Below are positions 1-9,336 of a DNA stretch of 64,000 nt, one piece after another. Source of the DNA: Aliagarivorans marinus DSM 23064 (GTDB taxonomy: Bacteria > Pseudomonadota > Gammaproteobacteria > Enterobacterales > Celerinatantimonadaceae); the NCBI RefSeq assembly GCF_000429485.1, contig NZ_KE386910.1:142743-206742 (forward strand), read 5' to 3'. Below the pieces are notes generated by a model. The model was not told where the DNA came from. It ran no database searches and was given only the letters and a program-made list of their open reading frames with translations. The translations under genes were made by a program, and so were the position numbers. Position 1 is the first letter of the stretch, and each line of letters opens with the position of its first letter.

Positions 1-217
1 CACAGGCTTCAGGATGACTAAGGCGCGCTGGTGGGTTGGCAAAGCTAAACAGCTCAACGCGGCTGCCATTGGGCAGGGCTAAATCTAACTTGTAGGAATC
101 GCGATGTTCGCGGTAATACTCGGAGATGATGGTAAGACCGAGTACTTCGCTGTAGAAGTGTTTAGAACGCTGATAATCAGAGCAGATAAGTGCAGTGTGG
201 TGGATGGCGTTTAGCAT
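1..217 (-). CDS. VOC (glyoxalase/bleomycin-resistance fold) family protein, YaeR/GloA2-like, 5' part only
   Basis: The first 72 codons of a minus-strand gene run off the left edge of the window. The start ATG at 217 follows AAGGA at a good distance. The N-terminus MLNAIHHTALICSDY and the later segments FYSEVLGL, YREHRDSYKLDLAL and VELFSF closely resemble E. coli YaeR, a small metal-binding vicinal-oxygen-chelate protein. The HH pair near the N-terminus is the usual position of the first metal ligand. The substrate of this family branch is not known, so no reaction is assigned. The gene lies downstream of the formate-THF ligase on the same strand, but that gene's terminator separates them. Confidence 0.85.
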   Translation of the reverse strand, partial: MLNAIHHTALICSDYQRSKHFYSEVLGLTIISEYYREHRDSYKLDLALPNGSRVELFSFANPPARLSHPEAC

Positions 218-302
218 GTCGTTCCTTGATTAGAGAGATAGCCAAAGTCTGCCTTGAACAGGGCCCTACAGCAATAGCCAACTTCTGTGCGTATTAGCGG
301 CG

Positions 303-327
303 AAAAAAAGCCCGCAGATGCGGGCTT
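303..327 (-). terminator. Rho-independent terminator of fhs
   Basis: The stem AAGCCCGC/GCGGGCTT with a 4-nt loop is followed, reading the minus strand, by a run of seven T. It lies about 45 nt after the stop codon of the formate-THF ligase gene. Confidence 0.85.
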
Positions 328-369
328 GATAGGAGTACTGAAGGAGCGCTACTGCGTTAAGTGAGCGCC

Positions 370-2112
370 TTACTCGTCGATACCCACAATATTGCCTTCT
401 TCATCGATATCGATGTTTAGGTAGCCGGGGCGCTCTGGCAGGCCTGGCATGGTCAGCACGTTACCGGTCAGCACGTAGATAAAGCCAGCGCCTGCGCACA
501 GTTTTAGCTCGCGGATTGGCACGATAAAGCCAGTCGGCGCGCCTTTTAGCGATGGATCGTGGCTAATCGACAGCGGGCTCTTGGCCATGCACAGTGGCAG
601 GTTGGCAAAGCCGTTTTCGCTAAGCTGGGCGATATCCGCTTTAGCTTGCTCGCTTAGCTCGATACCTGCGCCGCCGTAACCGGCTTCTACCATAGTCAGC
701 AGCTTGGCTTCGATGCTTTGCTCCACATCGTATAGCGGCTTGAACTGCTCGGCCTCACTCAGTGCCAGCAGCACTTGCTCGGCCAGCTCAGTGGCACCGT
801 CGCCGCCTTTGACAAAGGCCTCGGAGATCGCCACTTTTGCGCCCAGCTCACGTACCCAACTAGCCAGCAACTCCAGCTCTTGGTCGGTATCTTGTGGGAA
901 GCGGTTAATCGCAACCACAACCGGGACGCCGTAGCGCTTCACGTTCTCGATATGCCATTTCAGGTTGGTAAAACCTGCTTTTAGCGCATCGTTATCTGCT
1001 TCGAAGATCGCTTCTGGCAGTGCTTGGCCCGGACGCAGGTCGTATTTACCTGAGTTGGCTTTTAGGCCGCGCAGGGTAGCAACGACCACACCTGCATCAG
1101 GGCCTTTATCCGCCGCTCGTGCTTTGATGTTACAGGCCTTCTCAAAGCCCATGTCGGAGCCGAAGCCACCTTCGGTTACCACGATATCGCTAAGGCTTAG
1201 TGCGATGCGATCGGCAATGATAGACGAGTTACCGTGGGCGATGTTGGCAAATGGGCCAGCATGTAGCAGGGTAGGCACGCCTTCCAGAGTCTGCATCAGG
1301 GTAGGCTGAGCGGCGTCTTTCATAATGGCAGCCATGGCACCGGCAACTTGTAGCTGCTCGGCAGTAATTGGCTGGCCGTCGGTGTTGTAGGCCATCACCG
1401 CTTGACCGATGCGCTTGCGCAGGTCTTTAAGGTCGGTGGCCAGCGCCAGAATTGCCATTAGCTCAGAGGCGGCGGTGATATCAAAACCCGACTCGCGCTC
1501 GATACCGTTCACGGTAGAGCCTTCGCGGTTGATGCCGACCCTGATACGGCGCAGGCAACGGTCGTTCATATCGACCACACGACGCCAGGTAATGCGCTCG
1601 ATGTCGATGTTCAGGCGCTCAAGGCTAGTTTTCGCAGTAAAGCCTTCGCCCAAACGCTCTTCGTGGTACAAACGCGCATCGATAGCGGCGGCACCCAAGT
1701 TGTGGGCGGCAGATACGGCGTGGATGTCACCGGTCAGGTGCAGGTTGAGCTCTTCCATCGGCGCCACTTGGCTATAGCCGCCACCAGCAGCACCGCCTTT
1801 AACACCAAATACCGGGCCCATCGATGGCTGGCGAATACAAGCCATGACCTTTTGATTGAGCTTCTTCAAGCCTTGCGACAAGCCAATGGTAGTAACGGTT
1901 TTGCCTTCGCCCAGTGGGGTTGGGGTGATGGCGGTCACCAATACCAATTTACCCTGTGCGTTATCGCTGCTGTCCTTTAGCAGGTTGAGGTTTACTTTGG
2001 CTTTCGATGCGCCTTGTGGGATCAAGGCCTGATCAGGAATGCCCGCCTGCTTGGCGATTTCACTAATTGGTTTTAGGGTGGCTTGTTGAGAGATTTTTAA
2101 ATCGGACAGCAT
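370..2112 (-). CDS. fhs: Formate--tetrahydrofolate ligase
   Basis: The 580-residue protein is full length for the family. It catalyses ATP-dependent formylation of tetrahydrofolate to 10-formyl-THF in the cytoplasm, feeding one-carbon metabolism. The P-loop-like TPLGEGKT is at residues 65-72, and the conserved segments [24 protein letters not shown] and [11 protein letters not shown] near the C-terminus are all present. The ATG at 2112 has a weak AAGAG upstream. It is a single-gene unit with its own terminator, divergent from recC. E. coli lacks this enzyme, while many marine gammaproteobacteria and fermenters carry it, which fits an anaerobic or facultative lifestyle. Confidence 0.97.
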   Translation of the reverse strand: MLSDLKISQQATLKPISEIAKQAGIPDQALIPQGASKAKVNLNLLKDSSDNAQGKLVLVTAITPTPLGEGKTVTTIGLSQGLKKLNQKVMACIRQPSMGPVFGVKGGAAGGGYSQVAPMEELNLHLTGDIHAVSAAHNLGAAAIDARLYHEERLGEGFTAKTSLERLNIDIERITWRRVVDMNDRCLRRIRVGINREGSTVNGIERESGFDITAASELMAILALATDLKDLRKRIGQAVMAYNTDGQPITAEQLQVAGAMAAIMKDAAQPTLMQTLEGVPTLLHAGPFANIAHGNSSIIADRIALSLSDIVVTEGGFGSDMGFEKACNIKARAADKGPDAGVVVATLRGLKANSGKYDLRPGQALPEAIFEADNDALKAGFTNLKWHIENVKRYGVPVVVAINRFPQDTDQELELLASWVRELGAKVAISEAFVKGGDGATELAEQVLLALSEAEQFKPLYDVEQSIEAKLLTMVEAGYGGAGIELSEQAKADIAQLSENGFANLPLCMAKSPLSISHDPSLKGAPTGFIVPIRELKLCAGAGFIYVLTGNVLTMPGLPERPGYLNIDIDEEGNIVGIDE

Positions 2113-2384
2113 GTTTTAACTCTTATAGGTGGGTTAATGCGCTGAAATATATCAAAAATCAGTATCTGCTTCTCTCAAGAAAGCTTAGGAAAAATACGCT
2201 GTTATGATTACTTAAACTAATCCGAAAGAGGTATTAAGACTGTATGGTTACAAACTAGCTAGGGGATGGAACGTGATATTGCCCATCAAACAAGGGCTTA
2301 GCGCATGCTTACTGTTTGTTTCGGCGATGCTAAGGGGTAAGCTAGACGCTATCTAAACAGAACAATAATTTCACCCAACGCTCA
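2113..2384. other. Divergent intergenic region between fhs and recC
   Basis: These 272 bp must hold the promoters of both divergent genes. It is AT-rich around 2140-2230. No convincing -35/-10 pair, operator or RNA fold was found. A 27-codon GTG frame at 2273-2356 is judged not to be a gene. Confidence 0.5.
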
Positions 2385-5300
2385 ATGCTAACTATCTATC
2401 AATCCAACCTGACCGAAAAGCTGCTCGACACCTTAGCCGATGTTTATCAGCAGCGACCGGCAGGTTGCTCGGTGTTCGAACCTGAGCAGATCTTGGTGCA
2501 AAACCCGGATATGGCGCAGTGGCTTAAGATTTCGCTTGCCGAAAAGCAGGGCATCGCAGCCAACATCCAGTTTCCGCTGCCCTCATCCTTTCTGTGGCAG
2601 ATCTTCAAGCAAGCGTTTAGCGCGTTGCCCGAACAGAGCCCGTTTGCCAAATCGGCGATGACTTGGACGCTGATGCGCCTGCTTCCTCAGTATATGAGCG
2701 ATCCCGAGTTCCAATGGATGCAAAGTGAGCTGGCAGATGCCCAGCCCGAACGGCAACAACAAAAGCTGTTTAGCCTGTGCTCAACGATTGCTGATACCTT
2801 CGACCAATACCTGATGTATCGCCCGGATTGGATTGCCAGTTGGGAGCAAGACGAGCAGGTCGAGGGCTTAGGTGATCAACAGGAGTGGCAAGCGCGTTTA
2901 TGGCGGATGGTTAGCGACGATATTGCCGCTAGGGCGGGGTCAGACCTGCACCGTGGTCGCTTATTGCAGCAAACCCTTGAGGTGTTAGATCACAGTGATC
3001 ACCTACAGATCCGCGGGCTACCGCCGCGCATTGCCATCTTTGGCTTAAGCTCGTTGCCAGAGCAGACCATGATGCTGCTCAATGCCTTGGCCAAGCATAT
3101 CGACATCCACTGGTTCCAGCTCAACCCCTGCGAGCACTTTTGGCTGGATATCGTCGATGAAAAGGCGCTGGCCAAGATAGAAGCCAGCAAGCTGGTGGGT
3201 AAGCTTGAAGATCTCGATAGCGATCATTACTACCTTGTAGGCAATCCGCTGTTGGCTTCTTTCGGTGGTTTGGGGCGAGAGAACTTGTCGCTGATGCTAG
3301 AAAAGCTGGAGAGCGACTTGTACGAGCAGTATTTTCCGTTCCCTTCGACCGGCGCGCTTAACTACTTGCAGCAGCAGATCCTCCACCTTGAGTGCCGTGG
3401 TCAGTTTGATGCCCTAAGCCCGCAACAACTTTCATCGAATGACGACAAGCAAGTGTTCGCGCAATCGGAACTGGCTAATCTGCGTTTCCACCAGTGCTAC
3501 TCACCACTGCGCGAGTTAGAGGTGTTAAAAGACCAACTGTTTGCACTATTTGACAGTGACCCAAGCCTCAGCCCCAACGATGTTGTGGTGATGATGCCCG
3601 ATGTGTCGATTTATGCGCCGTTTATCCGCGGGGTGTTTGCCTATAATCCGAAGCGTCCGAGCTTTCCGTTTAGTATTAGCGACTTATCGGCGGTACAGCA
3701 GTCGGTGTTGGCCAACTCTTTATTGCAGATCTTCAGCTTACCCGAAAGCCGCTTTGGTTTAAGTGAAGTACTGGCGCTGCTAGAGGTGCCCGCCACTTTA
3801 GCCCGTTTCGACATTAGCGAAGATGAGTTTGACTTGCTCAAGCACTGGCTTCGCGATGTGGGCGTTCGTTGGGGCTTAGATGCGGAGCACCGTGCCCAGT
3901 TTGGGGTGGGGGAATTTGAGCAAAACAGCTGGTTATTTGGTCTCAAACGGATGCTGCTGGGTTACGCGATGCACCCAAGCATGGGTGATTACGCCGACAC
4001 CTTGCCCTTCGATGAGATTGAGGGCGCGCAGGCACAGGCGCTGGGTAAGTTCAGTTTGTTTATCGAGCGGCTTGAGCGGACCAGTGAGCTACTCACTCAA
4101 AGCTATACCGCTGAGCAGTGGCTAGAATGTGTTAATCAGGTGCTAAGCGAATTCTATATCGCCGATGAGCAAGGTAGCCGCGACATTAAGGCTGTGGTCG
4201 AGGCGATGCAGGCATTTCGTGATACGCAGTTGCAGACCGGCTATGATCGACCGGTCTCGCGTGAGATTGTCCGAGAGCTACTGTTCGATACCCTTAATGC
4301 TGCCCAGTCCAGTCGCCGCTTTAAAGCGGGGGCAATTAACTTCTGCAGCCTAATGCCGATGCGCAGTATCCCGTTTAAGGTTGTATGTCTGCTCGGCATG
4401 AACGACGGCGATTTCCCGCGGCAAAACCCCGCTATCAGTTTTGATTTGATGCAAAAGCAGCGGCGTCGTGGCGATCGTTCGCGCCGTTTGGACGACCGCT
4501 ACCTGTTCCTTGAAGCTTTGCTCTCGTGCCGCCAGCACTTGCATATCTCATGGGTGGGCAAGGATATTCGCAGCGACCAAGAGCTGCCGCCGTCGGTGCT
4601 ATTAATGGAGCTGCGAGACTATATTGCTGAGTCGTGGCTGGTGAGCGGCGATGAGTCCTTAGCGCCCGATAAAGCCGGTAAGCAGGTATTGCACGCTATG
4701 ACCTTTGAGCACCCCTTACAGGCGTTTAATGCCCAGTACTACCAGCAAGGGTCGCCGCTGCATTCCTACTCACAGTTTTGGGCAGTACAGCCGCAACTAC
4801 CTGAGCCCTTTAGTGATGCCGCGTTAGGTGTGCAGGAAAGTGTTGAACAGCGCTTGCGAGTTGAGCTCAGTGAAGTTGCCGCAGCGCTGAGCAACCCTTG
4901 CCGCTATTTTCTGCAGCGGCGGCTGGGCGTGTACTTCGATGGGGTCGCCGAACAAGTGCCCGATAGCGAGCCCTTCGCGTTAGATGCACTAAGCGGTTGG
5001 CAGCTCAAACAACAAGCCTTTGTGAGCCGTTTTTACTATCAGAATGTGCCGGGCTTTAAGCGCCAGCAAGGATTAACCGGCAGCTTGCCGGTGGGGGATG
5101 CGGGCGAGCGCAAACTGGAAGAGGCCATCTCTGCCAGCGATTCGCTGATGGAGTATCTGCCCGATGCGCTGCGCAGTCCAGCTCAGCCGCAAGAGTTTCG
5201 CTTAAGTCTTGGCGATGACTTGCCCGAGCTGCTAGGCCAAACCGTCGCGCCCGTCGAGGGACGGCTATGGCGGGTGAAAAACGGCAACCTTAGCGCTAAA

Positions 5301-5801
5301 GACCGATTGCATGGCTGGCTGCAGCATCTGGTGAGCGCAGCCCTTGGGGTATCTGCCGATAGCGTACTTATCGACGATGGCAAGGCCTTGCTCTATCGCG
5401 CGCTGCCACAAGAGCTGGCGCTGGATTATTTGCAGCAAGCAATTAGCGTGTTTACGTCGGCGCAGCACCGGGCAGTGCCGTTCTTTTTAAACAGCGGATT
5501 TAGCTGGCTTGCTAACCAACAGCTAGAGCCCGAGGCATTGCAGCAAAAACTCGAAGCGGCCTGGGCACCGCAGGACATCTACTCTGCCCACAAAGGCGAT
5601 GGCAACGACCCATATATTCAACGCTGTCATCCTTTGCTCGCGCCGGTTTATCCCGAGTTTATTAAGCACTGCGCAACCTTGCTCAAACCGATTGAGCAAC
5701 ATACCCAATGGCATGAAGTCAGGAAGAAGCAAACCGATATGTTAAGCCACAGCGCTTTCTTTAAGTTCTTAGAGCAGGAGGGCGCACATGCAGGTTCTTA
5801 A
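2385..5801 (+). CDS. recC: RecBCD exonuclease V, gamma subunit RecC
   Basis: The 1138-residue protein has the usual RecC length. RecC is the Chi-recognising scaffold of the RecBCD helicase-nuclease, which processes double-strand ends for recombination and degrades foreign linear DNA. Recognisable blocks are the N-terminal NPDMAQWLKISLAEKQGIAANI and the helicase-like core FCSLMPMRSIPFKVVCLLGMNDGDFPR. RecC has inactive helicase and nuclease folds, and no Walker A motif was seen. The ATG at 2385 has no strong ribosome-binding site. The 3' end overlaps recB by 14 nt, so the two are translationally coupled. In enteric bacteria ptrA separates recC from recB; here they are adjacent. Confidence 0.97.
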   Translation: MLTIYQSNLTEKLLDTLADVYQQRPAGCSVFEPEQILVQNPDMAQWLKISLAEKQGIAANIQFPLPSSFLWQIFKQAFSALPEQSPFAKSAMTWTLMRLLPQYMSDPEFQWMQSELADAQPERQQQKLFSLCSTIADTFDQYLMYRPDWIASWEQDEQVEGLGDQQEWQARLWRMVSDDIAARAGSDLHRGRLLQQTLEVLDHSDHLQIRGLPPRIAIFGLSSLPEQTMMLLNALAKHIDIHWFQLNPCEHFWLDIVDEKALAKIEASKLVGKLEDLDSDHYYLVGNPLLASFGGLGRENLSLMLEKLESDLYEQYFPFPSTGALNYLQQQILHLECRGQFDALSPQQLSSNDDKQVFAQSELANLRFHQCYSPLRELEVLKDQLFALFDSDPSLSPNDVVVMMPDVSIYAPFIRGVFAYNPKRPSFPFSISDLSAVQQSVLANSLLQIFSLPESRFGLSEVLALLEVPATLARFDISEDEFDLLKHWLRDVGVRWGLDAEHRAQFGVGEFEQNSWLFGLKRMLLGYAMHPSMGDYADTLPFDEIEGAQAQALGKFSLFIERLERTSELLTQSYTAEQWLECVNQVLSEFYIADEQGSRDIKAVVEAMQAFRDTQLQTGYDRPVSREIVRELLFDTLNAAQSSRRFKAGAINFCSLMPMRSIPFKVVCLLGMNDGDFPRQNPAISFDLMQKQRRRGDRSRRLDDRYLFLEALLSCRQHLHISWVGKDIRSDQELPPSVLLMELRDYIAESWLVSGDESLAPDKAGKQVLHAMTFEHPLQAFNAQYYQQGSPLHSYSQFWAVQPQLPEPFSDAALGVQESVEQRLRVELSEVAAALSNPCRYFLQRRLGVYFDGVAEQVPDSEPFALDALSGWQLKQQAFVSRFYYQNVPGFKRQQGLTGSLPVGDAGERKLEEAISASDSLMEYLPDALRSPAQPQEFRLSLGDDLPELLGQTVAPVEGRLWRVKNGNLSAKDRLHGWLQHLVSAALGVSADSVLIDDGKALLYRALPQELALDYLQQAISVFTSAQHRAVPFFLNSGFSWLANQQLEPEALQQKLEAAWAPQDIYSAHKGDGNDPYIQRCHPLLAPVYPEFIKHCATLLKPIEQHTQWHEVRKKQTDMLSHSAFFKFLEQEGAHAGS

Positions 5802-8800
5802 TGCTAAGACTGTTCATCTGCCCGGACGCAGTATCATTGAAGCCAGCGCCGGTACCGGTAAGACCTATACCATTGCTAGTTTGTACCTGCGTTATGTGGT
5901 GGAGCAGCCCTTAGGCCGCAGCCTAACGCCAGAAAATATACTGGTAGTAACCTTCACCCGCGCGGCCACCGCGGAGCTACGCGAGCGTATCCGTGCGCGT
6001 CTGCACAGTGCGGTTAACTGTTTTAAGGGCAAGCCCAGCGAGGGTGATGAGATCATCGATGACCTGCTGGAACGCTATGCCGATGAGCGCGAACAAGTGC
6101 TTAAGCGCCTCTATGCCGCTGAAAAGTCGATGGACGAGGCGGCGATTTTTACCATTCACGGTTTTTGTCACCGGGCGCTGAGCGATCAGCAAGTCACTGC
6201 ATCGCCTAGTGCGCAGAGCCAGCTACTAGAAGACGATAGCCTGCTAGCCAAGCAGTGTTTGGCAGATTTCTGGCGACAAGCCATCTACCCGCTGCGCGGT
6301 GATGATTACCAAGCGGTAGTGAGCGCGCTGGGATGCAAGGAGCCAAACGCCTTGTTCCCAACGCTTTATCCTTTGCTGTCGCGCAAGTCACTCAACTTGT
6401 CGCCCAAGCCATTAGCAATCGATCCGGCAAGCGCAGTGCTTCAGCGATTGTCTGGCAGCAAACAGGCTTGGCAAGACTTTGTGGCTGCTATCAAAGAGAA
6501 CTTGGAGCAAGTAGCGGTCGAGATCGCTTCCTTGCCGCGCTTAAACCGCAAAACTATAGACAAGCACTGCGCAGCCATTGTCGACGACAGCGAAGCGGCG
6601 CAACCGTCCAAAGCCAGCCGTGTGGCCTTCGACTATATCTTCGATAAAGTTGCTACGGCCGATGATAAAGGGCTGGATGTTGACCTGAGCCAGTGCCGCG
6701 CGCTGTTGCAGCAATGGCAGGCTGCCGCTAGCGAGTTAGATATCGCGGCTGCACTGAAAAGCCAAGCGCTGGATTATCTGGCTAAGCAACTGGCCCACGA
6801 GAAAGCGCGGTTGAGCCTACAAAGCCCCGATGATTTGATGACCCGTTTAGCCGAGTTACTGGCCCAACCCGAAAGCGGCGAACGTATCGCTAAGCAGTTG
6901 CGCCAGCAATATCCGGTAGCGCTAATCGATGAGTTCCAGGACACCGATCCGCTGCAGTTTGCCATTTTTGAGCAGCTGTTTAATCACGACGACTGTAGCT
7001 GGATGATGATTGGCGACCCAAAGCAGTCCATCTACGCCTTCCGAGGTGCCGATATCCATACCTATGTGGAGGCCAAGCAAGATACCCAGCAAGCCGCGCA
7101 CTACACACTGGATAAGAACTATCGCTCGGCAGCGTCCATGGTGGCGGCGACCAATGCCTTGTTTAGCACATGTAAGGACTCGGCATTTATCGATGCGCAG
7201 ATCCCTTTTAGTGCGGTAAACAGCCACGATCAAGGCGATAAGGGCGCACTTGAACTGGACGGTCAGGTGCAGCCAAGCCTGCAGATCTGGCAGTTTGATG
7301 AAGACACTATGGTCGGCGATAGCGCCGCACGCTGCTGTGCCCAGCAGATCACCGATATGCTCAATCTCGCTGTTTACGATCGCGCCACTCTCGGCGAACG
7401 CAGGCTCAACCCCGGCGATATTGCGGTACTGGTGCGTAGCCGCTTCGAGGCAGAAAAGATCTCGGCCCAGCTTCGCTTGCGCGGGGTGCGCTCGGTATTT
7501 CAATCCCGCGACAGTGTATTTAGTACCGCCGCCGCTGAGGCGGTATATCGGGTGCTATTGGCGATGTATGAGCCACGTAACGAGCGCTTGGTGATGGCGG
7601 CTCTGGCACTGCCTTTGTGCGCCAAAAGCGCCAAGCAGCTGTCAGCGCTTCGCGAAGACGAACTGAGCTGGCAGCAACACCTTGGCCATTTCAGCGATCT
7701 ACAGCAGTTGTGGCAGCAGCAAGGGGTGATGGCAGCGCTACTCAGTTGGATGGAGATCTATCAAATTCCAGCACAACTGTTAGCTGACCCTCTGCAAGGT
7801 GAACGGCAGATGGCCGATCTGCTGCATTGCTGCGAGCTGCTGCAGCACTATGCTAGCGCACTGCAAGGCGAACAGGCCTTGCTCAATCTATATCAACAGT
7901 TGTTAAGCGGCGCAGACACCCAACAGTACGGTGGTCAGCAACGCTATCTGGAGAGTGACCGCGATCTGGTGCAAATCGTCACCATTCACGCCAGTAAAGG
8001 CCTGGAGTATCCGGTGGTGATGCTGCCCTATGCCTTAGCCAGTCGTCAGCCAAAGTTGGCCGTGTTCCCACAACAGGGCGAAACCACCGTCGATTTTAGC
8101 GGCCAGCAGCAGAACCTGGAGATCGCCGATACCGAACGATTGGCCGAGGACTTGCGCCTGCTTTATGTGGCAATCACCCGCGCAGGCTTCGCGTGTTATC
8201 TGGGAGCTGCCGCACTCAGTAAGCCTAAAGGTATCACCGCACTGGATTACCTACTTAATTGTCCGGCTGGCGACCCGGCAGAGCGAGATGAAGCGCTTAG
8301 CCAATTGGCGGCGCAAAACAGCGGACTGGTTGCCTTAGCCAAGCCGGAAGACGCTTTTAGTCAGTATCAGGCCAATGATGATGCTGAGCAGAGTACATCG
8401 CCCGCCAAGCGTTTTGACGGCACTATCGATAAAGGCTGGCGCTTAACCTCATACTCTGCCATGGCCAGAAAGCTTCATAGCCCAGAGCTGGAGCCGGGGG
8501 CAGGGGATGAGGTGTTAGACGAGCAAAGCTCGATAGAAGTAGAACTTGATTCTCCGCTGCCGCTTGCGCCTGTGCCCACCCAGTTTAGCTTTGCCAAAGG
8601 GGCTGATGCCGGTAATGCCTTACACGATATCCTCGAAGCAATATTCCAAGGTAAGGCAGGGGATTTTCAGTGCTTGGACCTTCAGGCAGTGGAATCGCTG
8701 GCCGAGGATGCCATGCAGCGTGCTGGCTTGAATGTCGAGGCGCCGTGGCCTGCCGTGGTAGCAAACTGGCTAAGCACTGTAATGACTACGCCCTTGATGC

Positions 8801-9336
8801 TTGGCGAAGAGAACGATGTTAGCTTGGCGTCACTCGAACTGAGGCAAGTATTGCCAGAGATGGAGTTTATGCTTTCAGTTGATGGCAGCGTGAGCGCCGA
8901 GCAGTTTAACCGCTTATTAAAGGAGTACCCCTTGCTCGCCCAGAACGTTGCCGGGCTCGATTTCAGTCGCTTTCATGGCTTGATGCGCGGTTTTATCGAC
9001 CTTAGCTTTGAGGCCAACGGTCGTTACTACGTGTGCGACTACAAGAGTAACTATTTAGGCGATTGCACTGAGGACTATAGCGAGCAAGCGATGAGCAATG
9101 CGATGGCCGATCATCGTTATGATGCCCAGCTGCTGTTCTATTGCCTGGCGATGCATCGCTTCCTTAAGCAGCAACTTGCCGATTATGACTATCAGCGCGA
9201 CTTTGGCGGAGCCTTGTATCTGTTCTTACGCGGCATTGATGGCACGGAGGGCGGCTATGGTCAGTTGTTTATCAAGCCGCCGCTGGCGCTGATAGAGTCC
9301 TTGGATCGATTACTGGGAGGAAGCACTCATGCTTAA
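5788..9336 (+). CDS. recB: RecBCD exonuclease V, beta subunit RecB
   Basis: The 1182-residue UvrD/Rep-type 3'-5' helicase with a C-terminal nuclease domain is full length. The Walker A EASAGTGKTYT is at about residues 18-28, the Walker B DEFQDTDP at about 381, and GDPKQSIYAFRGAD and LRLLYVAITRA follow as later helicase motifs. The nuclease motif CDYKSNYLG near residue 1084 carries the catalytic Asp and Lys. The ATG lies inside the recC 3' end behind GGAGGGCG. The 3' end overlaps recD by 8 nt. All key residues are present, so the enzyme should be active. Confidence 0.98.
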   Translation: MQVLNAKTVHLPGRSIIEASAGTGKTYTIASLYLRYVVEQPLGRSLTPENILVVTFTRAATAELRERIRARLHSAVNCFKGKPSEGDEIIDDLLERYADEREQVLKRLYAAEKSMDEAAIFTIHGFCHRALSDQQVTASPSAQSQLLEDDSLLAKQCLADFWRQAIYPLRGDDYQAVVSALGCKEPNALFPTLYPLLSRKSLNLSPKPLAIDPASAVLQRLSGSKQAWQDFVAAIKENLEQVAVEIASLPRLNRKTIDKHCAAIVDDSEAAQPSKASRVAFDYIFDKVATADDKGLDVDLSQCRALLQQWQAAASELDIAAALKSQALDYLAKQLAHEKARLSLQSPDDLMTRLAELLAQPESGERIAKQLRQQYPVALIDEFQDTDPLQFAIFEQLFNHDDCSWMMIGDPKQSIYAFRGADIHTYVEAKQDTQQAAHYTLDKNYRSAASMVAATNALFSTCKDSAFIDAQIPFSAVNSHDQGDKGALELDGQVQPSLQIWQFDEDTMVGDSAARCCAQQITDMLNLAVYDRATLGERRLNPGDIAVLVRSRFEAEKISAQLRLRGVRSVFQSRDSVFSTAAAEAVYRVLLAMYEPRNERLVMAALALPLCAKSAKQLSALREDELSWQQHLGHFSDLQQLWQQQGVMAALLSWMEIYQIPAQLLADPLQGERQMADLLHCCELLQHYASALQGEQALLNLYQQLLSGADTQQYGGQQRYLESDRDLVQIVTIHASKGLEYPVVMLPYALASRQPKLAVFPQQGETTVDFSGQQQNLEIADTERLAEDLRLLYVAITRAGFACYLGAAALSKPKGITALDYLLNCPAGDPAERDEALSQLAAQNSGLVALAKPEDAFSQYQANDDAEQSTSPAKRFDGTIDKGWRLTSYSAMARKLHSPELEPGAGDEVLDEQSSIEVELDSPLPLAPVPTQFSFAKGADAGNALHDILEAIFQGKAGDFQCLDLQAVESLAEDAMQRAGLNVEAPWPAVVANWLSTVMTTPLMLGEENDVSLASLELRQVLPEMEFMLSVDGSVSAEQFNRLLKEYPLLAQNVAGLDFSRFHGLMRGFIDLSFEANGRYYVCDYKSNYLGDCTEDYSEQAMSNAMADHRYDAQLLFYCLAMHRFLKQQLADYDYQRDFGGALYLFLRGIDGTEGGYGQLFIKPPLALIESLDRLLGGSTHA

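Noticed and set aside
2273..2356. 27-codon GTG frame between fhs and recC
   Set aside because: It is short, has no recognisable product, and could occur by chance in the promoter gap.
6922..7503. Antisense open frame of 193 codons inside recB
   Set aside because: It opposes the conserved helicase motifs of recB and shows no recognised domain.
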